A stretch of DNA of 64,000 nt. It comes from Rhodococcus sp. 06-462-5. Lineage in GTDB: Bacteria > Actinomycetota > Actinomycetes > Mycobacteriales > Mycobacteriaceae. Under the pieces are notes generated by a model, which ran no database searches, was not told the DNA's origin, and saw only the letters and a program-made list of their open reading frames with translations. Shown here one piece after another: positions 8,562-17,225 of this stretch. The position numbers and the translations under genes are program-made. The stretch lies in the NCBI RefSeq assembly GCF_002258315.1, contig NZ_NOYD01000013.1:466022-530021 (forward strand), written 5' to 3'. The stretch's first letter is position 1. Each line of letters starts with the position of its first letter.

Positions 8562-9515
8562 GTGAAGACACTCCCCCGCTTGCACGTCGTCCTCGGCGCC
8601 GTCCTTGTTGCATCCCTGCTCTCGTCCTGCGGTGTCGACACCGAACCGGCGACGTCGGACTCGGCGACCCATTCGGTCACCACGCAGTTCGGCACCGTCG
8701 AGGTACCGGATCGAATCGAGTCGGTCGTCGTGATCGACGGACGACGCGACCTGGACATCGCCCTGGCGTTCGACCTGCCCATTGTCGGGATGCCGGTGGA
8801 AACCGAGGCTCCGCCGGAAATTCCCGGCCCGCTGACCGAGCCCACCAGGATGCTGCTCGCAGACGGAGTGCCCGAGCTGTATCCGCGAAACACCGTCGAC
8901 CTCGAAGCCGTCGCACGCGTCGATCCCGACCTGATCATCGGCCGCGACGAGGTGATCGAAGAGATCTACGACCAGTTGAGTGCGATCGCGCCGGTGTTGC
9001 CGGTGGGCTCCACCGGAACCGGAGTCAGCTGGCAGCAGGACGTGACAACGATCGGCGCGGCACTGAATCTGCAGGACCGAGCCAGAGCAGTTGTCGACGA
9101 ATACACCACTCGCGTAGACGAACTCACGACGCAGTACGCCGATGCCATCGCCGACACCACCGTCCTGCCGATCAGTACATCGGAGGAAGGTGGGATCTCG
9201 ATAGGACGTGACCGGGTGACGTCCATCGCGCTAGAGGATGTGGGAGCCCGCTTCGGCTCCGCATGGAGCGCAGCCACTCCGGAGATCGAGTACGGACCGG
9301 AGAACGTCACCGCCGCATCCGACGCAGTGGCAATGATTGCCGCCATCACGTCCGAAGAGGACCTGCAGGCGATGAACGCCAACCCGCTCTGGACCGGATT
9401 GCCGGCGGTGCGCAGCGACCGCATCGTCCGGACGGACAAGTTCACCAACGACGGGGGTCCGCTGACCGCACTGTGGACCCTCGGCTTGGTCGAGAGGCTC
9501 TACGACCGGAGTTGA
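8562..9515 (+). CDS. Fe3+-siderophore ABC transporter substrate-binding lipoprotein
   Basis: A 317-residue exported lipoprotein of the FepB/FecB (TroA-like) class. The signal peptide is LHVVLGAVLVASLLSSCG with the lipobox cysteine at about residue 24. The mature part shows the class III binding-protein pattern: FGTVEVPDRIESVVV, LARVDPDLIIG-like VDLEAVARVDPDLIIG, and the C-terminal ALWTLGLVERL. It would capture ferric siderophore outside the membrane and deliver it to a permease. No permease or ATPase gene is adjacent, so it is an orphan that must work with a distant transporter. An iron box directly precedes the GTG start. A perfect 10-bp stem-loop follows the stop. Confidence 0.85.
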   Translation: MKTLPRLHVVLGAVLVASLLSSCGVDTEPATSDSATHSVTTQFGTVEVPDRIESVVVIDGRRDLDIALAFDLPIVGMPVETEAPPEIPGPLTEPTRMLLADGVPELYPRNTVDLEAVARVDPDLIIGRDEVIEEIYDQLSAIAPVLPVGSTGTGVSWQQDVTTIGAALNLQDRARAVVDEYTTRVDELTTQYADAIADTTVLPISTSEEGGISIGRDRVTSIALEDVGARFGSAWSAATPEIEYGPENVTAASDAVAMIAAITSEEDLQAMNANPLWTGLPAVRSDRIVRTDKFTNDGGPLTALWTLGLVERLYDRS

Positions 9516-9523
9516 TCGACGGC

Positions 9524-9547
9524 GCCGTCCGACACCCGTCGGACGGC
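9524..9547 (+). terminator. Stem-loop after the siderophore-binding protein gene
   Basis: Perfect 10-base arms (GCCGTCCGAC and GTCGGACGGC) with a 4-base loop begin 9 bp after the stop codon. There is no T run, as is common in high-GC actinobacteria. Confidence 0.6.
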
Positions 9548-9609
9548 ACCGCCTGCACTTCCTCCATACGACAAGTGACACAGGACACAATTGTGCCGAC
9601 TATGGGTTC

Positions 9610-10581
9610 ATGACCAATTTCCCCACACTCGACCCCGAACTCGCCGCTGCCGTCACGATGCTTCCGAGTGTCGACTTCGGTGACCTCCCCGCCGCACGAT
9701 CGACGTTCACCGCACTTGTCGACGCCATGCTCGCCGACCTCTCGATGGACGGAGTCTCACTGCGCGAGATCACCGTTCCGGGGACGCAAAGCGCGCCGGA
9801 CGTCACCGTGCGCTTCTTCGCACCGGAGCACTCCGACGGACCGTTGCCCGTGCTGGTGTGGATCCACGGAGGCGGATTCGCCATCGGGACAGCCGCCTCC
9901 AGCGATCCCTACTGCGTGGATGTCGTCCGTGAACTCGGTTTCGCAGTGGCCAACGTCGAGTACCGGCTCGCCCCCGAGACGCCGTTTCCCGGGCCGCTCG
10001 ACGATTGCTACGCGGCGCTGGCGTACATCCATTCGCACGCGGACGAATTGGGAATCGACCCGGACAGAATCGCGGTGGGCGGCCAGAGCGCCGGTGGAGG
10101 CCTGGCGGCAGGAACGGTTCTACGGGCGCGCGACGAAGGCGTCGTGCCGGTGGCGTTCCAATTGCTCGAGATTCCCGAACTCGACGACCGCCTCACCACC
10201 GTGTCGATGACCGAGTTCGTGGACACACCGATGTGGCACCGGCCCAACGCGATTCTGTCGTGGCAGTACTACCTCGGCGACTCGTACGGCGGTCCGGACG
10301 ACCCGAACGTCTCGATCTACGCCGCTCCCGCCCGCGCCACCGATCTCGCCGGTCTACCACCGACGTACGTCTCGACCATGGAGCTCGATCCGCTTCGTGA
10401 CGAGGGAATCGACTACGCGGTGCGGTTGCTGCAGGCGGGTGTGAGCGTCGAATTGCATTCGTTCCCCGGCACTTTCCACGGATCCGCGCTACTGGCGACG
10501 GCAGAGGTGAGCAAGCGCGGACACGCGGAGGCGTTGGACGCCCTGCGTAGGGGCTTGCGCCTTCGCGTACCCGCCTCGTAG
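9610..10581 (+). CDS. Alpha/beta-hydrolase esterase of the hormone-sensitive-lipase family
   Basis: A 323-residue cytoplasmic carboxylesterase (family IV). The oxyanion motif HGGGFAIG (about residue 87), the nucleophile elbow GQSAGG (Ser at about residue 160), an Asp in MELDPLRDEG and the catalytic His in FPGTFHGSA form the complete catalytic set. It hydrolyses short acyl esters; the natural substrate is unknown. ATG at 9610, with 94 bp of leader after the preceding stem-loop. The PucR-like regulator starts 9 bp after its stop and may regulate it. Confidence 0.88.
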   Translation: MTNFPTLDPELAAAVTMLPSVDFGDLPAARSTFTALVDAMLADLSMDGVSLREITVPGTQSAPDVTVRFFAPEHSDGPLPVLVWIHGGGFAIGTAASSDPYCVDVVRELGFAVANVEYRLAPETPFPGPLDDCYAALAYIHSHADELGIDPDRIAVGGQSAGGGLAAGTVLRARDEGVVPVAFQLLEIPELDDRLTTVSMTEFVDTPMWHRPNAILSWQYYLGDSYGGPDDPNVSIYAAPARATDLAGLPPTYVSTMELDPLRDEGIDYAVRLLQAGVSVELHSFPGTFHGSALLATAEVSKRGHAEALDALRRGLRLRVPAS

Positions 10582-10590
10582 CGTCGCTTC

Positions 10591-11640
10591 ATGCAAGGAC
10601 TGATGTACCGGCTCGCGGAGCTCGACGCCGACTCCGCGGGCCTGGTGCGCGTGATCGACTATTTCGACGCACTGATCAGGCACGGTGCCGACACCACGGC
10701 GATGCTGCGCGCCAGCGCTGCTCTGGCCGACTGCGTCGTCGGAATAGACGTCGTCGGCACGTCCGGCGGACACCGCCGGCATGCGCGCTGCGATCCGAAA
10801 GGCCGCTGGCTGACTCAGGCTGCGGGTGAGCGGACGGCAATCAAGGACGTCGTCGTCGACGACGTCGTGATCGGCTCGGTGTGGATCGAGCGCGCAGGCC
10901 CCGCGCTCGCTCTCGACGACATGCTCGTCGATCGAATGGCTCTGACCGCATCCGTCATTCTGGTACCGCGGCACATTCCGTCCGCTGCCGAACACACCCG
11001 AGCAGTGTTGTTTCCTGTCGACGACATCGCTCTGCTCAGCTCGCTGACCGCCCTGCACATCGAACCTGCCGCGCGAGTGAGAGTTGCCATGGCAGCCGCG
11101 GACTCGCCGCCGGGGCCTGCCTGGCCGACGGCCGGTCGGTCGGTGCCGATCACGGTCGACGACCACGTCCTGTACCTGCTGACGGACGAACCGCCCGGAC
11201 CGTCGGTCGGCCGCTGCCATCTGGGTGTGTCCCTTGCCCTGCGCGCCGACGAGCTCCACCGACACCTCGGAAATGCTCGGTTCGCCTTGGCGCAGGCAAG
11301 TGAGCACTTACCTGTCGTGATCGCCGATCGTCTCGGCGCACTGAACCTGCTGGACAGGGGAAGTACGTTGGCAATCAGCGACGTTCCCGACCTGGTGCGC
11401 GCGAACGAACTGAGCGCCACGCCTCACGGCCGGCAGTTGCTGGGCACGCTGCGCGCGTACCTGGGATCCGGAAGTCTTCGGGCGACCGCAGACCGAACGC
11501 ATCTGCACCACAGCAGCGTTGCGCACCGACTCGCGAAGGTCTCCGAAGCGGTGGGGTACCCGGTCGATTCGGTCGAGCACCGCGCCCGTGCGACCGCAAT
11601 GATGCTGGTGCTCGACGGTAGCGACACCGGAGTCGCATAA
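10591..11640 (+). CDS. PucR/CdaR-type helix-turn-helix regulator
   Basis: A 349-residue regulator. The N-terminal two-thirds is a GAF-like sensory region without a recognised ligand. The C-terminus is the PucR HTH domain: LLGTLRAYLGSGSLRATADRTHLHHSSVAHRLAKVSEAVG (about residues 287-326), where the helix pair recognises DNA, followed by the usual ARATAMMLVLDG end. It starts 9 bp after the esterase gene and precedes an SRPBCC gene by 7 bp, so the three are probably one operon. It is likely an activator of this unit or of a linked catabolic function; the inducer is unknown. Confidence 0.8.
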   Translation: MQGLMYRLAELDADSAGLVRVIDYFDALIRHGADTTAMLRASAALADCVVGIDVVGTSGGHRRHARCDPKGRWLTQAAGERTAIKDVVVDDVVIGSVWIERAGPALALDDMLVDRMALTASVILVPRHIPSAAEHTRAVLFPVDDIALLSSLTALHIEPAARVRVAMAAADSPPGPAWPTAGRSVPITVDDHVLYLLTDEPPGPSVGRCHLGVSLALRADELHRHLGNARFALAQASEHLPVVIADRLGALNLLDRGSTLAISDVPDLVRANELSATPHGRQLLGTLRAYLGSGSLRATADRTHLHHSSVAHRLAKVSEAVGYPVDSVEHRARATAMMLVLDGSDTGVA

Positions 11641-11647
11641 TCACTCG

Positions 11648-12136
11648 ATGAAACCGACACCCACGGGCACACTGCGCAGCACCGACACCGGCTTCGCTCT
11701 CGAACTGACCAGGACGATTGCCGCTTCGCGCGAGGACGTCTGGGCCAGCCTCACCGAATCGCCGCGAACGGCACTGTGGTTCGGGCCGTGGGAACGCATC
11801 TTGGAGAACACCGTTCGTGTCGTGATGCGGTTCGAGGAGGGCCAGCCGGCATCGGATATGGCCATAGAAGCGTGCGAGCCACCGAGCCGGCTGGCCGTGC
11901 GAACGATCGACGACATGCAGTGGCCGATCGAGGTTCGCCTCGACGAGAAAGACGGCTCGACTGTCGTCGTTCTCGTGCACAGTTGCGAGCGCACCGACGG
12001 TCTGGGAGACATCGGCCCAGGCTGGGAGTACTACCTGGACATGCTCATCGCATCCAGGGAGGGCACCCCGCTGCCGAGTTTCGACGACTACTACCCGTCG
12101 CAGCAGGAGTACTACGCATCGCTTCGCCCGCAGTGA
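11648..12136 (+). CDS. SRPBCC (AHSA1-like) domain protein
   Basis: A 162-residue START/Bet v1-fold protein. It shows the AHSA1 pattern: a first strand FALELTRTIAASREDVWASLTESPRTALWFGPWE, a middle sheet with GTLRSTDTG and VVMRFEEG, and a terminal helix ending GPGWEYYLDMLIASREG. These proteins bind hydrophobic ligands in a helix-grip cavity; no catalytic role can be assigned. It follows the PucR-like gene by 7 bp. Its stop lies 2 bp from the 3' end of the convergent Rho-N-like gene. Confidence 0.8.
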   Translation: MKPTPTGTLRSTDTGFALELTRTIAASREDVWASLTESPRTALWFGPWERILENTVRVVMRFEEGQPASDMAIEACEPPSRLAVRTIDDMQWPIEVRLDEKDGSTVVVLVHSCERTDGLGDIGPGWEYYLDMLIASREGTPLPSFDDYYPSQQEYYASLRPQ

Positions 12137-12137
12137 A

Positions 12138-12407
12138 TCAGTGACTACGTAGCGCGTCGATCAGCTCTTCCTTGTTCAGTTTCGAATAGCCTTCGAGGCC
12201 GAGTTCCCTGGCCCGGTCGGTCAATTCATCGACCGTCCAGTCCTCGTAGGATCCGGATTCTCCGCCCTTCTTGCCGACTTGGTCTCGACCCTTCTTCGCT
12301 GCGGCATTCGAGATGCGGGCGGCTTTCTCCTTGGAATTGCCGTCCTCGCGCAGTTTCTCGTACAGATCCTGGTCTTTGAGCTGTGGTTGATCGTCGTTGG
12401 TCGGCAT
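12138..12407 (-). CDS. Small Rho-N/SAP-like protein (DUF7218 type)
   Basis: An 89-residue hydrophilic protein. The first half is the charged segment DLYEKLREDGNSKEKAARISNAAAKKGRDQVGKKGG common to many actinobacterial stress-related small proteins. The second half, WTVDELTDRARELGLEGYSKLNKEELIDALRSH, is a Rho termination factor N-terminal-like helix-extended-helix that usually binds nucleic acid. The role is unknown, but DNA or RNA contact is plausible. It has its own promoter region (12408-12523), shared with the divergent hydratase gene. Confidence 0.8.
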   Translation of the reverse strand: MPTNDDQPQLKDQDLYEKLREDGNSKEKAARISNAAAKKGRDQVGKKGGESGSYEDWTVDELTDRARELGLEGYSKLNKEELIDALRSH

Positions 12408-12523
12408 GCCGGCCCTCCGTTCCGTCGATAGTGCTCGTACAGCTACCCGCTGTGCCCTCGGGCAAACACGGGCGCTTCCCCGCGTTGTGAGCTAGAACAA
12501 CAGAAAATGGGTACGTTCGGGAT

Positions 12524-13231
12524 ATGCCATATCTGGAACGGTTCGATGACGTATTCGTGCTCAACCTCGGTAGTCGGGGTACGGACGATACCGAGAACCG
12601 CATCAGCCCGAACTGGGTTGCCGAGATCAACGCACTTCTGGACGAGGTCGAGGCCGGATCCGGCCCTGCTGCGCTGGTCACGACGGCCACAGGGAAGTTC
12701 TTCTCCACGGGAGTCGATCTGTCGTGGGGCGCCGAGAACCTCGACCAGATAAACCGATTCATCGGGACGGTGCAGGAGATGTTGGTCCGCTTCCTGACAT
12801 TTCCGATGCAGACCGTCGCTGCTATGCAGGGACACACGTACGGTGGTGCCGCGTTCTTCGTGATGGCGCACGATTACCGAATCATGCGATCCGATCGCGG
12901 ATTTCTCTGCTTCCCCGGTGTGAACATCGGCGCAACGTACAGCCCGGGAACCGTCGACATGGTGCGAGCGAGGTTGGCTCCACATGCGTTTCACGAGGCT
13001 CTGACGACCGGCCGCCGGTACGGCGGTGACCACGCGATGGCGCTCGGCCTGGTCGACGCGGTCTCGACGCAGGAGCATTTGCGCCAGGACGCCATCGCCC
13101 GCGCAGCCGAGTTGGCCGGCACCCGCGGTGAGGTGCTGGGCGAGATCAAACGCACCATGTACGCCGCTGAGATCCGTTCCCTGCTGACACCTGTCGCAGG
13201 CGTCGACGAAATGGAATGGGTCTCGAACTAG
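12524..13231 (+). CDS. Enoyl-CoA hydratase/isomerase family protein
   Basis: A 235-residue crotonase-fold enzyme, shorter than the usual 260. The oxyanion-hole segments are seen in LVTTATGKFFSTGVDL and MQGHTYGGAAFFVMAHDYRIM. The active-site region FCFPGVNIGATYSPGTVDMVRARL lacks the paired Glu of a true hydratase, so delta3-delta2-enoyl-CoA isomerase or another acyl-CoA reaction is more likely. It is monocistronic and convergent with the universal stress protein gene 9 bp away. Confidence 0.8.
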   Translation: MPYLERFDDVFVLNLGSRGTDDTENRISPNWVAEINALLDEVEAGSGPAALVTTATGKFFSTGVDLSWGAENLDQINRFIGTVQEMLVRFLTFPMQTVAAMQGHTYGGAAFFVMAHDYRIMRSDRGFLCFPGVNIGATYSPGTVDMVRARLAPHAFHEALTTGRRYGGDHAMALGLVDAVSTQEHLRQDAIARAAELAGTRGEVLGEIKRTMYAAEIRSLLTPVAGVDEMEWVSN

Positions 13232-13240
13232 GCGTCGCTG

Positions 13241-14134
13241 TCAGTGCACCACCAGGACCGGGCATTCGGCATGATGCACCAAGTTCTGGCTCACCGATCC
13301 CAATATCGCTGCGGTGAAACGATTTCGGCCGCGGCTGCCCACTACCAACACCTGGGACGTGGCGGAGATCGACCGAAGCTCGTGTGCCGCCGAAGCACCG
13401 ACGGACACTGCCCGAACCGGCACCGACGGATATTTGTCCCCATAGGTATCGACGTTGGCCTGTAACCACTTTCGCTCCGCTTCACGAAGGTGCTGCCAGT
13501 CGACCGAGGTGCCGTAGTCGAGTTGGTCGGTTTCGTGCACAGCGCCGACGTGGACGGCGAGCAGCTCTGCACCCAGGATGCTCGCCAGCTCGAATGCCGC
13601 CGACAGTGCGCGCTTCGACGGCTCGGATCCATCGACCCCCACCGCTACCGGCCCCGGCTCGGATCCGTGGTCGCCACGCTCGTGCCAGACCAGCACCGGG
13701 CAGGTCGCGGCGTTGACGATTGCCGTCGTCGAGTACCCGAAGACGATGTCGCGCACAGGACCCGACTCGCACGCGCCCACGACGAGCATCGCCGCATCCG
13801 CGGAGAGTGCCTTCGCCATACGTGCTGCCGACAGCTCGGATACCTCCGATTCCACCGTCACCTGGGGATCGACTCCGTGCACTACGTCGACGGCGCGGGC
13901 GAGTACGCCTTCACTCTCCTGCCGCAGCCGCGTCGGAAAGTCGGTGGGGTTCAGCTCGGCGGCGACAGCCGCACTCCACTCGTCTTTCGGTGCGCCGTGG
14001 ACGAGGTGCACCGGTGTCGATGCCGCCCCAGCAAAATGCGCTGCCCATTCGGCCACCCCCTTGTCCGTAGGCGAGCCGTCGACCACGACCGCGAGCGGTC
14101 CGTCGAATGTGGTTGCCGCGATCGTGTGGTCCAT
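13241..14134 (-). CDS. Tandem universal stress protein (UspA family)
   Basis: A 297-residue protein with two Usp domains (about residues 8-150 and 155-297), the arrangement common in mycobacteria and rhodococci. The C-terminal domain keeps the ATP-binding signature G-x2-G-x9-GS (GSRGRNRFTAAILGSVS). The N-terminal half has VVGACESGPVRDIVFGYSTT, a looser version. Such proteins bind ATP and support survival under hypoxia or stationary phase. ATG start; monocistronic. Confidence 0.88.
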   Translation of the reverse strand: MDHTIAATTFDGPLAVVVDGSPTDKGVAEWAAHFAGAASTPVHLVHGAPKDEWSAAVAAELNPTDFPTRLRQESEGVLARAVDVVHGVDPQVTVESEVSELSAARMAKALSADAAMLVVGACESGPVRDIVFGYSTTAIVNAATCPVLVWHERGDHGSEPGPVAVGVDGSEPSKRALSAAFELASILGAELLAVHVGAVHETDQLDYGTSVDWQHLREAERKWLQANVDTYGDKYPSVPVRAVSVGASAAHELRSISATSQVLVVGSRGRNRFTAAILGSVSQNLVHHAECPVLVVH

Positions 14135-14249
14135 CGTTCCTCCGTTGGCCGAAGACGGTTTCTACGTCGTCTCCTACGATCGCTGACCGCATCGACGCGC
14201 CACTAGGGCATTTGGCCACCGGTGTGACGGGTATTTCGGGTCGGAACGG

Positions 14250-15278
14250 CTATGCCCGAGCAACCAGGGGTGCCACTTCGGTGCCGAGTAGCTCGATGCC
14301 GCGCAGCAGGTCGCTGTGCGCCAGCCGCGGGTTGGTCATCTGCAACGACAGCCGGTCCACACCGCCCAGTTGTTCACTCACTCGCAGGATCTTGTCGGCC
14401 ACCGTCTTCGGATCTCCCATGAAGAACGCACCGTTGGGACCGGAGGTGGCGTCGAACTGCTGCCGGCTGGGCCGGGCGAATCCACGCTCCCGAGAGATCT
14501 TGGTGAACATCTCGTTCCAGCCGGGGTAGATGGTGTCTGCAGCGGCCGTCGTGGTCTCGGCGACGAAGCCGAACACGTGCAGGCCCACCTTCAGCTGCTC
14601 CGGCGGATGGCCCGCCTGCGCTCCCGCGCGACGGTACAGATCGACGAGCGGGGCGAACTGTCGTGGTTCTCCGCCGATGATGGCAATCATCAGAGGGAGC
14701 CCCAGAAGCCCTGCGCGAGCGAAGGATTCGGGTGTTCCACCGACGCCGACCCAGATCGGCAACGGATCCTGCAGCGGACGTGGGTAGATGCCCTGACGGT
14801 TCAGTGCCGGGCGGTGCCGACCGGACCAGGTGACCTCGACGTTGTCCCGGATCTGCAGCAGGAGGTCGAGCTTCTCGGCGAAGAGCGAGTCGTAATCGGC
14901 CAGGTCGAGGCCGAACAGCGGGAACGACTCGGTGAAGGACCCGCGTCCCACGACCAGATCGATGCGTCCCTTGGAGATCAGATCGAGGGTGGCGAACTCC
15001 TGGAACACCCGTACCGGATCGTCTGCGCTGAGCACCTTGACTGCGCTGCCGAGTCGGATGTTCTCGGTACGCGCGGCTGCCGCGGCGAGAATGATCGACG
15101 GAGCCGAGTCGTAGTACTCGCTGCGGTGATGCTCGCCGATTCCGAACGAGTAGAGCCCGACCTGATCCGCGAGGGCGATCTCTTCCAGCAGGTGACCCAT
15201 TCGCTCCTCGGGAGCGATCACCCGGCCGTCGGTCGGATCGGTCACGGAAGAGACGAAGCTGTCTACGCCCAGGTGCAT
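14250..15278 (-). CDS. LLM-class flavin-dependent oxidoreductase
   Basis: A 342-residue luciferase-like monooxygenase-fold enzyme. Family features are an N-terminal strand MHLGVDSF, GLYSFGIGEHHRSEYYDSAPSIILAAAAARTENIRLGSAVKVLSADDPVRVFQEFATLDLISKGRIDLVVGRGSF, and LPIWVGVGGTPES. These enzymes bind FMN or F420. The EHH-type segment and the strand order favour the FMN luciferase-like subgroup acting on alkanes, aldehydes or sulfonates, but the substrate is not readable. Monocistronic with ATG start; an 84-bp gap separates it from the small gene upstream. Confidence 0.85.
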   Translation of the reverse strand: MHLGVDSFVSSVTDPTDGRVIAPEERMGHLLEEIALADQVGLYSFGIGEHHRSEYYDSAPSIILAAAAARTENIRLGSAVKVLSADDPVRVFQEFATLDLISKGRIDLVVGRGSFTESFPLFGLDLADYDSLFAEKLDLLLQIRDNVEVTWSGRHRPALNRQGIYPRPLQDPLPIWVGVGGTPESFARAGLLGLPLMIAIIGGEPRQFAPLVDLYRRAGAQAGHPPEQLKVGLHVFGFVAETTTAAADTIYPGWNEMFTKISRERGFARPSRQQFDATSGPNGAFFMGDPKTVADKILRVSEQLGGVDRLSLQMTNPRLAHSDLLRGIELLGTEVAPLVARA

Positions 15279-15362
15279 GGTGGGACCTTTCGATTCGGGT
15301 TGGTCGATTCCATCAGCATCGGTGAAGATTCAATTATTCCGATGGGGGGGCCGAGCGAGCGA

Positions 15363-15572
15363 CTACTCTCCCCATCGTTTCAGCTCGTCCGCCGCGTAGT
15401 ACATCTGCTGAGACGCACCGAAACGAACCAGCAACTGCTGCTTCTCCTCGTAGAACCAGACCACGGTTCCATACATACCTGTCATGGGCCCGCTCACCGG
15501 TGTGACTCCGTCGCCTACCTCGAATCCGTCCATCCTTGCACGGTACCGATCGAGGGTGCCGAAATCGGACAC
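15363..15572 (-). CDS. Small KOW/SH3-like hypothetical protein
   Basis: A 69-residue protein. The central part, FEVGDGVTPVSGPMTGMYGTVVWFYEEKQQLLVRFG, reads like a KOW or SH3-type small barrel. There is no signal peptide or membrane segment. Function unknown. It lies upstream of the LLM gene on the same strand and 12 bp from the end of another tiny candidate gene. Confidence 0.55.
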   Translation of the reverse strand: MSDFGTLDRYRARMDGFEVGDGVTPVSGPMTGMYGTVVWFYEEKQQLLVRFGASQQMYYAADELKRWGE

Positions 15573-15584
15573 CCACCGTTCGGC

Positions 15585-15701
15585 TTATCGCTGTCCGCGC
15601 TTGCGTGCGCGCCGTTCGTCGAGTTTCCGCTTTCCGTAACCCCACGTGATGCGGCCCAGACCCTCGAAGAGTCGGCTGGAAATGCTCCTGCGGCTACTCA
15701 T
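15585..15701 (-). CDS. Very short basic hypothetical protein (38 residues)
   Basis: A 38-codon frame with ATG start, an in-frame stop just upstream that fixes the start, and GGGG at about -11. The product is strongly basic with RKLDERRARKRGQR at its end and a central RLFEGLGRITWGYGKR. It precedes the KOW-like gene by 12 bp on the same strand. The composition and context favour a real gene over chance, but homologues cannot be checked here. Confidence 0.4.
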   Translation of the reverse strand: MSSRRSISSRLFEGLGRITWGYGKRKLDERRARKRGQR

Positions 15702-15875
15702 GCGGTGACCCCATTCTCAGTGCTGTTCATATCGGCCTGATCCTTTCTCTGATGCAGCAGGGCTTTCGGTACGACGATGTACCTGTTGGCTGCGCATTGT
15801 GAGTCGAATCGAGGAGGAGCAAACGCACATCGGTCGCGGGTGATCTATGTCACTACTCAGCTGCTGCGCATGGAG

Positions 15876-17057
15876 TCACGCCCGTGCGACAAGTCGATCC
15901 ATCCACCCGACCACCTCGGGGTAGGCAGCGACATTCGTGGCCGTGTGGTCGATCTCGGGAACGAGCTCGGTTCCGAAATCGAACTCGCGGACGGTGATGT
16001 CCACGGCACCTGCAGCACGCCAACGCTGCTCGAGGAGCCGGCTCTGCTCGATCTCGACGGAGGTGTCGTGGACGCCGTGCACGATCATCACGGGTGCGAT
16101 GGGCGCGGTGAACCCGATGGTGTTCTCCTCCGCAAGAGGACCCAGCACGGGCCCGGTCATGAGTGTGCTCAGGGACGAGCCATCGGCAGTCAGGTCCTCG
16201 GACCGCAGTGATCCGTACGCGAGTGCGTCGGTCGTGCAGAAGTCCTGTGCCGCATCGAGAGCCGCCCGTCCGCGATCGTTGAAGAGCGCGCGGATCCGGT
16301 CGGCCCGCTCGGGGTGCGCGCCGATCAGACCGTCGATCGTGTACAGCATCGTCGCGGCCCATGCGGAGCCGTCCTGGCCGTCGACGCGGACCACCGGATC
16401 GGCCGGCGCGGCACCGACGAAGGCCCCGACCACGGACAGGTCGGGCGCGTAGGTGGACGCGAGCTCTGCGGCAGCGGCCGACGCGACGCCGCCCGCCGAG
16501 TATCCGTAGAGCACGACGGGCGCGTCGGTCTCCCGTGCCGCCGCCCGTGCCGCGTCCAGCACGGCACGGGCACTGGCGGTCCGCCCCAGAAACTCGTATT
16601 CGCCAGGGGTTCCCAGCCCTTGATAGTCCGTCGTGACCACCTGGTACCCCTGGGCCAGTAGTGGCAGCAATGCCGGCATCGTGGTTGCCAGTCCTTGCTG
16701 GGACGAACCCGAGCAGCGGTCGGCCACCCCGTAACTGCCTGGCGCGTAAGCGATCACGGGCCGCGGTCCGAGGCCTGGCCACGCACGGATCGGTGTGACC
16801 AGCAGCCCCGACACCGCCACCGCACGATCACGAGGATCGGCCGATCGGTACAGGATGCGCTCGGTGTGCGATCCCAGAACGTCGAGTTGCGGCACGGGTT
16901 CTCGGCGCACGATGGACCCGGGGGCGTATGCCTCCAGGTCCGCGACGGGAGCACCGTAGAAGTCGGCAGCGACGGGAGCCGCCGAGACGGGTGCGGCCGA
17001 CGTGACGAGCGCCCCGGCAAGGGCGAACGAAGCGAAGGTGACCCGTGGGAGTTTCAT
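15876..17057 (-). CDS. Secreted lipase (LIP family)
   Basis: A 393-residue exported alpha/beta hydrolase. A signal peptide of about 28 residues (KLPRVTFASFALAGALVTSAAPVSA) is followed by the mature enzyme. The catalytic Ser is in YGYSAGG, the Asp is probably in GVHDTSVE, and the His in the late DHTATN segment. It belongs to the actinobacterial secretory lipase family that hydrolyses triacylglycerols or other lipid esters outside the cell. The ATG at 17057 is chosen because it gives a proper signal peptide; 17120 would place 21 extra residues before it. It lies just outside the left end of the genomic island, in native chromosome. Confidence 0.88.
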   Translation of the reverse strand: MKLPRVTFASFALAGALVTSAAPVSAAPVAADFYGAPVADLEAYAPGSIVRREPVPQLDVLGSHTERILYRSADPRDRAVAVSGLLVTPIRAWPGLGPRPVIAYAPGSYGVADRCSGSSQQGLATTMPALLPLLAQGYQVVTTDYQGLGTPGEYEFLGRTASARAVLDAARAAARETDAPVVLYGYSAGGVASAAAAELASTYAPDLSVVGAFVGAAPADPVVRVDGQDGSAWAATMLYTIDGLIGAHPERADRIRALFNDRGRAALDAAQDFCTTDALAYGSLRSEDLTADGSSLSTLMTGPVLGPLAEENTIGFTAPIAPVMIVHGVHDTSVEIEQSRLLEQRWRAAGAVDITVREFDFGTELVPEIDHTATNVAAYPEVVGWMDRLVARA

Positions 17058-17150
17058 CTCGCGAGCAAGTATGCGGCCCGGAACGAGGATCCGCAGTCTG
17101 TGTCCGTGGATGTGCAACACCGACGTCGTGGTCGGAGTACCACTGCAAAA

Positions 17151-17186
17151 AATGCCCTTGCCGGTGTTTCCACTGGCAAGGGCATT
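17151..17186 (-). terminator. Original terminator of tRNA-Lys, now stranded at the island's left edge
   Basis: Perfect 12-base arms (AATGCCCTTGCC and its complement) are followed on the minus strand by six T. It directly follows the duplicated 3' end of tRNA-Lys, so before island insertion it ended the tRNA transcript. It now also insulates the lipase gene. Confidence 0.8.
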
Positions 17187-17225
17187 CGTTGTGCGCCATC
17201 AGGGATTCGAACCCCGGACCCGCTG
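17186..17225. repeat. Left attachment repeat (40-bp copy of the tRNA-Lys 3' end)
   Basis: Forty bases identical to 26373-26412, covering the T arm, 3' acceptor strand and 7 flanking bases of tRNA-Lys. It is the duplicated crossover region left by site-specific integration; the sequences diverge immediately on both sides. Confidence 0.9.

Noticed and set aside
17151..17225. A second, complete tRNA-Lys at the island's left end
   Set aside because: Only the 3' 40-bp part matches; the anticodon and D arms are absent, so it is an attachment-site remnant.
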